A stretch of DNA of 64,000 nt from Mixia osmundae IAM 14324 (taxonomy: Eukaryota > Basidiomycota > Mixiomycetes > Mixiales > Mixiaceae), in NCBI RefSeq assembly GCF_000708205.1, contig NW_014575561.1:504299-568298 (forward strand). Direction: 5' to 3'. The stretch's first letter is position 1. Each line of letters opens with the position of its first letter. A program made the translations under genes and the position numbers. Shown piece after piece: positions 11,192 to 19,027 of this stretch. Under the pieces are notes generated by a model. That model was not told where the DNA came from. It searched no databases and saw only the letters and a list, made by a program, of their open reading frames with translations.

Positions 11192-11917
11192 ATGCTACTG
11201 CCTCTCTTTCTTGCTCTATCAGTCCTCGCTGGAGCATTCGCCTTTGGGCCTCGGCCTGCGGTGAGTGCAGCTTACTGCTTGCTGCTCGAGGGAACGACTG
11301 TGATGAGCCATGGCGTTGTCGAACTTGACGGTCAACCCTATGCGTTTGAAGTCAAGAGCTATAGTCCGACGCTACTCTTCATCATGCGCGCCCGACTTAC
11401 GGAAGACTTAAAGACATACTGCTACACCGTTAAGGAGATGCCTAAGGCACCCCGGTGTGAAGAGCAAGAGAGGCGGGTATTCCCTGATTATACGGTCATG
11501 CAAATCAATGCCGTCAGACGATTGGCAACAGTGCACGTCGAGTCCGATAGCGAGATCATCAACCAAGTGATCGGCTTTTGCTGCAGTGCTTTTGTCTCTT
11601 TCACGGCCAAAGCATGGGTGCCAAACTGTATGTCGCAGCTACTCTCGATCGATCCCCGTCTGACGATATCGATGAGCGCAGACAAGATTGACGTCGGTGA
11701 AGCTGTGTATACGCTCACTTGTGGCGGTGGTATGCGCCCCATACCCGGTGTGGGAGCAAGCTGCGCAGCAATCTTTGAGAATGCCGTCGAGATGAGAAGC
11801 GACATCGAAGATAAGCCCGGACCGCGTCGAGCGATCTGGACGATGACCCAAAGACCCGGATGCTCTTTCACGCCAGTTCCACCACCCCAAGTTGAAGGTG
11901 GCAGCGGGACAGCTTGA
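11192..11917 (+). CDS. SC6: secreted Cys-rich family protein
   Basis: Exons 11192-11627 and 11682-11917 encode 223 residues. The ATG at 11192 starts the signal peptide MLLPLFLALSVLAGAFA, nearly identical to SC7. The frame is open further upstream, but without a signal-like N-terminus. The core carries YCLLLEGTTVMS, VKSYSPTLLF, KTYC, PKAPRC, FCCSAFVSFTA and the three exon-2 cysteines. The 54-nt intron is again a multiple of three with no stop. KGPRC has become KAPRC, so the glycine there is not essential. It is a close sister of SC5 and SC7. Function unknown. Confidence 0.82.
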   Translation: MLLPLFLALSVLAGAFAFGPRPAVSAAYCLLLEGTTVMSHGVVELDGQPYAFEVKSYSPTLLFIMRARLTEDLKTYCYTVKEMPKAPRCEEQERRVFPDYTVMQINAVRRLATVHVESDSEIINQVIGFCCSAFVSFTAKAWVPNCMSQLLSIDPRLTISMSADKIDVGEAVYTLTCGGGMRPIPGVGASCAAIFENAVEMRSDIEDKPGPRRAIWTMTQRPGCSFTPVPPPQVEGGSGTA

Positions 11918-12151
11918 CCCTGAGGAGCTCTGGAACGCTGCCATCTCGGTCGAAGCGGCACGTGAAATTGAGCAACTTGTCAAGGCGATCAATTGCAGTT
12001 TACAGTCAATTTGCAAATCTGAATGAAGCAATGCGGAGCGAGTATCGGGATGCAGTGAGCGGTCCGAATCTCGTCTTCGGCCCCTCTTGCATGATCTCGC
12101 AACATGAATCAAATCTATCCATTGCTAAATCACATCAAGCTTGCTGTTGCG

Positions 12152-12160
12152 CGTCGCCAA
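12152..12160 (+). promoter_or_regulatory. Shared upstream box CGTCGCCAA, SC7
   Basis: This is a one-base variant of the SC4/SC6 box, 76 bp before the SC7 ATG, in the gene-free spacer 11918-12227. Confidence 0.4.
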
Positions 12161-12227
12161 GTGACTCCGGCGAGGAGCGAACAAACTTCCCCCGAAGCCC
12201 TGAAGCATTGTGTGGCGGATCGCAGGA

Positions 12228-12947
12228 ATGCTATTGCCTCTCTTCCTTGCTCTGACAGTCCTCGCTGGAGCATTTGCCGAAGGACCGCAACCTGCAGTGA
12301 CTGCAGCCTACTGCCTGCTGCTCGATAGCACGACCGTAACGAGCAACGGTATTGTCGAACTCGATGGGCAGCTCTATGCGTTCCAAGTCAAGAGTTGGAG
12401 TCCGATGCAGCTCTTCACCTTGCGAGCCCAAGTGACAGAAAACATGAAGACCTACTGCTTCGCGGACAGAGAGCTGCCAAAGGGCCCTCGTTGTGAAGAG
12501 CAAGAGAGGAAAGTTTTCCATGATCATACGATCATGCAGGTCAACGCCGTCCGACGGTTGGACACAGTACACATCGATTCCGAAAGCGAGATCATCAACC
12601 GAGTCATCGGCTTCTGTTGCAGCGCATTCTGGTCATTCACGGCCAAAGTCCGGATACCAGGCCGTGAGTCGGAGAGAGCATTGATCGAACCTGTCTGATT
12701 GCTAAACGCAGACGAGATCAACATCGGTGAAGCTGTGTATACTTTCACGTGTGGCGGCGGGATGCGTCGAATTCCCGAGGTGGGTACCAGCTGCTCGGCA
12801 ATCTTTGAGGATGTCGTTGAGACAAAGAGCGCAATCGAAGATAAACCTGGAGCGCGTCGAGCGATCTATACGCTGGGTCAGAGACGTGGTTGTTCTTTCA
12901 TACCGGTTCCGCCATCACAGCTCGTCGGTGGCAGCACGGCATCCTGA
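12228..12947 (+). CDS. SC7: secreted Cys-rich family protein
   Basis: Exons 12228-12663 and 12712-12947 encode 223 residues. The signal peptide is MLLPLFLALTVLAGAFA. The core has YCLLLDSTTVTS, VKSWSPMQLF, KTYCF, PKGPRCEEQERK, RVIGFCCSAFWSFTAK, then GEAVYTFTCGGG, TSCSAIF and GCSF in exon 2. The donor is GTGAGT; the phase-1 junction (C|AC) gives His. The intron contains an in-frame stop, so here splicing is required, unlike SC5 and SC6. Exon lengths are identical to SC4-SC6. Function unknown; secreted. Confidence 0.82.
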
Positions 12948-13076
12948 CTGTCGAAATCGATTGGGTGCTGCGATCTCTGCGTTTCCGGCAAAGAGAGCAG
13001 CAGCGAACTCTAGTCAATCTCTGAGTCTGACCGAAGCGCGCTAGAGGAGGGTGATCGGGTGGCTAGAGATGCGGGG

Positions 13077-13108
13077 AAGAGGTCGATCTGTTGCACGCTG
13101 GCCCTCTT
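13077..13108. promoter_or_regulatory. Inverted AAGAGG...CCTCTT element upstream of SC8
   Basis: AAGAGG at 13077-13082 and CCTCTT at 13103-13108 enclose 20 bases resembling the SC5 element (GTTGCA and TGGCC in the same order). It ends 36 bp before the SC8 start. Its presence upstream of two paralogs shows that upstream DNA was duplicated with the genes. Confidence 0.35.
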
Positions 13109-13144
13109 TTGCGACAACGCGTGATCTTGTGATAGCCCGTCGCG

Positions 13145-13896
13145 ATGAGCCTCCTCGGTGCACTGGCCCTGAATACGCATGAGACGCTGTTGCAATGTTT
13201 GCTTGCACTGTCGTCCTTGGCGTTGACATGTGCTGAACCAAGCCCGAGCCCTAGGCAGTATGCAAACTACTGCATACTGCTAGAAGGAACACAAGTGACA
13301 AGTCAGGGCGTCGTCAAGATCGATGGTCGGCCCTACCCCTTCTCGGTGATCAGCTGGAGTCCGACGCTGCCGTTTTCCATGCGAATCCAAATGCCGAAGG
13401 AGAGGCATGTATACTGACACGTCCAGAAAGGCTTGCCCAAAGGACCTGCTTGTGATGAAGAGAATATCGAAACCGAAGGCGATCAGCAAATCTTGAAAGT
13501 CAACGCCGTCAGACGACTGCAGACGGTACACGTTCTCTCTGACAGCGAAATCGCCAACGAAGTCATTCGCTTCTGCTGTAGCGCCTTCTGGTCATTCACG
13601 TCGAGAGCCTGGATGCCGAACGGTAGACGCCGCCGTGTGCCACCGACATGCATTGACTGACCTCACGCGCAGACAAGCTAGAGTTGGGTAAAGCCGTTTA
13701 CACATTTGGCTGCGGTGGGGAAGACCTCATCCCCATCCCTGGATCGGACATCACATGCCCTGAGCTTTTTGCGGGCTTCATCGAGACGAGAAGCGTCATC
13801 GAAGAGGACAAAGATGGAGCGGCTCAGCCCATCTCTGGACACGGCAGAGATCGAGGTTGCACAGAAACTCCAGTCCCGCTCGGTCACGGTGTTTGA
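13145..13896 (+). pseudogene. SC8: broken secreted Cys-rich family gene
   Basis: The exon pattern matches the family: 13145-13622, a 50-nt phase-1 intron, and 13673-13896. A TGA stands at 13415-13417 exactly where all paralogs have the second conserved cysteine (YC; here TAC-TGA). The frame is otherwise intact on both sides, with VISWSPTLPF before and PKGPACDEE, RFCCSAFWSFT and the exon-2 cysteines after. One nonsense change is therefore the simplest explanation. A truncated, secreted 90-residue product could still be made. The N-terminus is longer than in the sisters (signal-like LLQCLLALSSLALTCA preceded by about 14 residues). The rest of the frame survives, so the break is probably young, or a strain polymorphism. 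Confidence 0.7.
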
Positions 13897-14177
13897 TGAT
13901 GATCGCACAAGGCTCATCATGCACCCCTCACCAGCGTTAGGCAAAAGAGCAGGTCCGAGCGTTGGCTTTGCATGCGTTGGGATGCTTGTCTTGGCTGCGC
14001 ATAGACGAAGCTCAGAATTGCGTGTCGCGGACGGTCTCTGAACGAGGACGCCAAATCTTTCGACGATGAGCGAGGATAGCATGACCTGAAGAGCCAGTGT
14101 GCTTGGCCTGAACATGCTCGCGATTTTGCAGCGCAGCGCGTTTCGGCGTTCTGCGTGTTCGCTAGGAGCTGCGCAAG

Positions 14178-15314
14178 ATGGTCGGCGAATCACGCCAGGA
14201 GCTCTTGACCTGGTGCTCGGAGCTTCTGCAGCTCAACATCACCAAGATAGAGTCTTGCGGGACCGGTGCAACCTACTGCCAGATATTCGACTCGGTCTAC
14301 CGTTCGTGTGCCGCGAGCTCTTTGGCACCTTGTGCACTCATACTGCTGCCCCCGCAGAGACCGTACCGCTCAACAAAGTCAAGTTCAACGCAAAGTCTGA
14401 ATACGAATGTGCGCAAGTGGCTTATCTGCGTGGCTTGAGCTGACGTGTTGCTGGCAGATGTGGACAACTTCAAGATCCTGCAAGCAGCTTTCAAGCGACA
14501 CAAGATTGACAAGGTGCGCCCCTCTGCATGGAAAATGGCAAGCCTGAGACTTGCGGCTCAGCCTATACCGGTTGAGCAATTGATGAAATGCAAGATGCAA
14601 GACAATTTGGAGTTCATGCAATGGTACAAGCGATGGTGGGATCAGTTCTATCCGGGAGGCGACTACGATGCGTCAGTCGTCTCTGGACCTCTACTAACAA
14701 GCAGCTCATGCATGCAAACAGCGTCGCAAGACGGAAAGGCCAGCTCACAAACTCGTGCGTATATAACCTCGGCATGCTCCCGTACGCGTCTGACGTTGCG
14801 CAATAGTGCTGCTCCGACGATGAGCCACAACAGAACAGTCTCATCTGCTTCTTCTGCTCACACGCGTGCAAGTGCGACTGCGCCCGCACCGGCGGCCGCT
14901 CGAGCAGTCGCACGACCAGGAGCAGCTAGCGCGCGTGCGCCCCTGACAACCGCGACGACGCGTGCACCCGCAGCTTCGACGGCGACGGTTGCTCAGACTG
15001 CACAACTCAAGCGAGACCTCGAAAACCTCACTGCAGATTACACAGACCTGGACGAACGTCACACCGCACTGGAGAAAGAACGCGATTTCTACTTTGAGAA
15101 ACTGCAAGACATCGAATCGCTCGTGACCAACAGACTCGAATCTGGCGTCGGGGAGATCTCAGAGAGCGAACAAGGCAGCCTGGAAGCGATACAGAAGATC
15201 CTGTATTCTACTGCGCCGGGATTCGAACTGCCTGTAGAGGGACTGAGCGTGGAAGACGATGGCGATCCTCGCTTGCTCGATGAAGACGAAGAAAATCTCG
15301 AAGAGACGTACTAG
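14178..15314 (+). CDS. BIM1: EB1-family microtubule plus-end protein (BIM1/Mal3)
   Basis: Six exons (14178-14301, 14358-14408, 14458-14513, 14562-14671, 14722-14754, 14807-15314) give 293 residues. The calponin-homology domain covers about residues 1-120 and carries the family signatures SRQELLTWCSELLQLN, KIESCGTGA, KVKFNA, NFKILQ, DNLEFMQWYKRWWDQFYPGG and VARRKG. An Ala/Thr/Pro linker follows, then the coiled-coil EB1 homology region (about 205-265, with LERERDFYFEKL-like sequence) and an acidic tail. EB1 tracks growing microtubule ends and recruits CAP-Gly and SxIP partners. The tail ends ETY, where many homologs end EEY or EEF. The gene sits inside the secreted-protein array on the same strand and is 56 bp tail to tail with the next gene. 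Confidence 0.93.
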
Positions 15315-15370
15315 GTTGTCTCATCAATGCATGCTTGTACAGCTGCTGCCCTTCTTCCGTGCTATCCCGG

Positions 15371-16713
15371 TCACAGGTTACCTTTGAGCGTCGTATCGGC
15401 TTGCACGCCACCCATCGATACTTCGCCATTCGCTATTGCTGCCAGCAAGACATGAGCGATGGCCGTCTTGGGTGGCAATCGAATCGTTGGTTTGTCCGAC
15501 TGCTGCTGTGCGTCTTCTCCGTGGCCAAGTACTTTGGCTTGCCCTGCTGAGTCCATTTTGTCTACTTCGTGTCTGCTGAGTGCTGACCGCTTCGAGCCTA
15601 GCGCGGCTCTGACATCGCTGACGTCAACCCATCGTGCATCTGCTCCTCATGTCAGTTTCGCTCTGGGCATCGCAAGCTGTGTAGCTCACCCTCGAGCTCG
15701 TTGTCTAGATCGGTCCGGATCTGTGAGCCCTCTTCGGCCACGCAGATGGCTCCCAACATCAAGCTGCCAGGATACGGCCAGGGTTGACTCGAGTGGTATC
15801 TCACATCTTTTATGCGCAGTCCGCTCTCTTCGTGCACTTCACGCTTCACACTTTCTTCGAGCGACTCGCCAGGCTCGAGAAAGCCAGCAAGACAGGAGTA
15901 AAAGCCCTTTGGCCAGCTGGCTTGTTTGCCTAATAGCACTTTGTTCTCGGTCGGGTGTACGATTGCCATGATTGTCACTGGGTCTGTTCTAGGGTATTGG
16001 GATGCATGCGCGCCTCTCGATGTCGTACAGGGTGGCTTTTTCTCGTCTGTGGCCGGCGCAGGCGGTGGGCAAGTTCGCTTGTAGCCTGCCCAGACAGGTG
16101 CAGTCGCTCGACCGCACGAGGGACAGAATCGATTGCGGCGATGCCATTCCATCAGTGCTCTAGCTTGACCGGCTATCGCCACGTCGTGCATCGATAGGAC
16201 AGCACTTCCTGCGCGCATATGCAGGTATTGAGGATCTCGGTCCTTGAAGCGCTGAAGAGTCGATTCGTTCAGATCCGGCAAGAGCGTGCTTTCCAATGCG
16301 AAATAGGCCGGTCCATCGGGATGAGTACTCGTGGGCAAGGCGTCTTGTTTAGAGGCTCTGGCTCGCTCGTCGATGCCGAGAAAGACGATCAATGGCTTTT
16401 TGTCCTGTTCATCGACGGTGAACGAGCCGAGTTCCTTGTCATTCAGAAAGGCCGGCTCGGGCAGATGAGCTTTTATATTATCCCAAGCGAGTAAGGCGAG
16501 TCCTTGCGCATCTCCTCCTGTCTGCGCAACGACGAGCGGGTCGAAATGATTGAGCAGAATGATCTTGGCTCGCTCTGACTTTAGGCTCTTTTCGATGTAC
16601 TTTGTGTCCTGTCGCAGCCAACTGACCCGGTTGAGGAAGCTGCCTGAATAGTAGTTTGCTGCCGGCTGAGCCATCTTGAGCTGCTTCAGAGCCTTACAGG
16701 AGACACGCAGCAT
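15371..16713 (-). CDS. NPY1: NADH pyrophosphatase, Nudix family (NPY1/NUDT12-like)
   Basis: Exons 16713-15690 and 15642-15371 encode 431 residues. A second ATG at 16674 would shorten the protein by 13. The enzyme cleaves NADH and related dinucleotides to the mononucleotides. Visible marks are a zinc-ribbon start CPSCG near residue 200, the Nudix box at about 277-299 (G-x5-E-x7-R-E-V-H-E-E-S-G-L), and just after it SQPWPYPGSLM, the hallmark of the NADH-specific subgroup. The intron junction restores ADARWVDV, which aligns with the family's ArWf motif. The N-terminal domain is also typical. No clear peroxisomal C-terminal tripeptide is seen (ends GNL), whereas yeast Npy1 has one. It lies within the secreted-protein array but is unrelated to it. 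Confidence 0.92.
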
Positions 16714-16889
16714 CCATAAGTGTCGTCATCGATGATGCATCGATTGTCGCCAAAGCAACGCGTCGATCTCCTCGAAGCTCAAACGCTGACATCGCTTTGA
16801 CCCGGTCTGCTCCACCTCTCCTGCTCTAGTCCGCCCTCTTCCACTGTCAACTTAGCTCTATGTCTCGACGAAGCCCAATCGAGTAGCTC

Positions 16890-17641
16890 GTGTCGCTAGT
16901 GAGACTCGCCTTGTTGCCCTCGTGGCCTCTATGGGCGCTGGCGCCTAAGCCAGACGCAAAGCGCTTGACCGAATATTGTGTGGCTGAAAACGAGCACAAG
17001 ACAACATGTGCAGGTGCTGTCTTCGTTGACGATGTGCGCTACCTCTTCACCGTCGAGTCCGTCAGCCCGTTGGTGCTTTTCCAACCTGCACGCCTCTAGA
17101 AGAGAGAGGGATCCGCCCCTCTACTGCGCTGTCAGTACGCACTCGGTTCAGCTCTCGAGATTGTCCAGGTTTAGAGAGCAGACGCCGAAAAAGAATGGGA
17201 TCAACTCGCCCTATTGCCGCCTCGTCCAGCGAACAGAGATAGATCCTGACAAATTTGTCTACTCGGGCTACATTGCCCACCCTTTGCAGACAGTCAACGT
17301 CGTCCCAGGGAGTGATACCTTCAATCGTATCATCCGAGGTTGCTGTGCCGCTGTGTGGGCGCTGGACTTCAGTGCCTGCCTTCCTGATCGTACGTCGCTT
17401 GCCGGCCAACGTTGCTGACAAGCTAAAGCCATTCCTAGGCGCGCTTCTGCTGTCGAACGATCAGATGTCCTTCCTCTGCGGACCTGGACAGCTCCGCAAG
17501 CTTATTCCATTGACGATGACCGACTGCAAGCGACTCTTTCCTGAAAACATCGAGGGAGAATGCGAAATTCCACGCAGGCTAGAGGCGGTCTGAACTCAGA
17601 TGACTTCTAAACATCAGTGTACTCTAGAACCGGCGCTCTGA
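16890..17641 (+). pseudogene. SC9: broken secreted Cys-rich family gene
   Basis: This is a relic of a three-exon family member like SC10. Recognisable parts are EYCVAENEHKTTCAG and VESVSPLVLF (frame from 16890), then after a one-base shift near 17082 the segment to the second cysteine. An intron follows at 17131-17181 (GTCAGT), then the CC exon to 17389, a second intron at 17390-17438 and the last exon from 17439. The only upstream in-frame ATG (16860) runs into a stop after eight codons, so the start is lost. A TGA at 17591-17593 replaces the tryptophan found in SC10 (LEAIWT); the frame beyond it still resembles the family tail up to 17641. Splice sites are still intact, so decay looks moderate in age. 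Confidence 0.75.
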
Positions 17642-18006
17642 TCGGGCGCGCACGATACACACTAGATAGAGCGCATCTGCGGATTGCAGTCCTCTCACAT
17701 GACCGACCACAGCAGTTTGTGTCATTGCGATCGAGCAGCAGCCCTCGCAGCTCAGCGCTACACTTGCCTCACTCCAATGCAATTCGCACTATCTGCAATC
17801 TAGTTGCTGCGACGCTCAAGGGGAAACATGTTGCCATCGTCTCACCGCGTCACGTAGCGTCCGGGCTCGCGCACCGCCTTTCTTAGCCCTCAAACTTGCT
17901 CGCTGCCCCTGTTTCGTCTGTTTGGGTAGCGTTCTGTGATCATAGTCAAAGCCCGCGATCAATCGTCGAGCCTCGGTGAGCCCTTGCTGCGGAATTGCCT
18001 TGTTGA
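17642..18006. other. 365-bp spacer before SC10
   Basis: No gene-like frame, repeat or RNA was recognised. It presumably carries the SC10 promoter. Confidence 0.4.
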
Positions 18007-18796
18007 ATGCTAGCGCTACTTCTGCTTGCGATCGTGTCAGCAATCGCAACGCCAGCGGACCTTCCCGACAAACAAAACGCACACTATTGTGTGCTCGCAG
18101 AAGAGCATCACACGAGATGCGCAGGCGTTGTCTACCTGGATGGCTCGCGGTATCCGTTCGTAGTGGAATCTGTCAGCCCACAGGTACTCTTCAATCTGCG
18201 CACATCTATCGATCCTGATCGGACGCCATTCTATTGCTATGTCAGTGAGCCTACACCGATGCAAGCAGAGCGCTCTGTTGAGCGAGCGTGCCTTGCATAG
18301 GGAACAACAGGTCAACGATCTTCGCCGTCTTGCGGCTTGAACAAGCGTGATGATATCACGCCGTGGGACTACCTTTTCCATGGCTATATCGTCAACGCCT
18401 TGCAGACCCAGACCGTGATTTCGGACAGCAACACGGTGAGCAACATCATCCGTGCTTGCTGTGCCGCAATCTGGACTCTCGACGCTGACGCATTATTGCC
18501 AGCCCGTAAGTCGCGCCTTCCTCACAGCACAGCTGCTATACTGACTAGCTTATTGAGCAGGATCACTGTACATGACAAATCCTCAGACGACCTTTGTGTG
18601 CGGTCCTGCAGAGCTTGGCAAGATGCTCCCGACGGCGATGACAGATTGCACGAGGATCTTTCCAAAAATGCTGGAAGGGGAGTGTCAGAGCCCGACAAAG
18701 CTAGAAGCAATATGGACTCTACTGGCCACCGGACGCAAATGTACGCTCACCCCAGCGCTTCCAATGGCGCAGCCGCCACAGCATGCTTCAGGGTGA
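18007..18796 (+). CDS. SC10: secreted Cys-rich family protein, three-exon type
   Basis: Exons 18007-18240, 18301-18505 and 18561-18796 encode 224 residues. The signal peptide MLALLLLAIVSAIATP is followed by YCVLAEEHHTRCAG, YLDGSRYPF, VESVSPQVLF, FYCY, SPSCGLN, ACCAAIWTLD and, in the last exon, VCGP, MTDCTRIF, GEC and KCTLTP. It has the same framework as SC1-SC8 but is well diverged, with additional cysteines (TRC, GEC). The first intron (60 nt, phase 0) falls right after the second family cysteine, at the same place as in SC1, SC9 and SC11. The second is the universal phase-1 intron. The final exon has the family-typical 236 nt. Intact and probably functional; role unknown. Confidence 0.8.
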
Positions 18797-19027
18797 TCGT
18801 TGCTGCATTGGCAACCTGCATATGTATCTTGCTGAATCTGCGGTGCATCGATCTACCCGCGCGCCTTCTATGCAGCTCTGTCTGCTGTCGAGACGCTCGA
18901 ATTTGAGATCGTAGTTTTGACATCTTTTATTTCGCTCTGAATGAAATTGATTTCGCGCGTTGCTTCTGTCGTGCGCTCGTAAATCTAGCCACCGTCGGGG
19001 TGAACAGCTCGATAAGTGCACAAGTGC

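Noticed and set aside
16860-16886. ATG at 16860 as the true start of SC9
   Set aside because: It is in frame but meets TAG after eight codons, and no usable intron could remove the stop.
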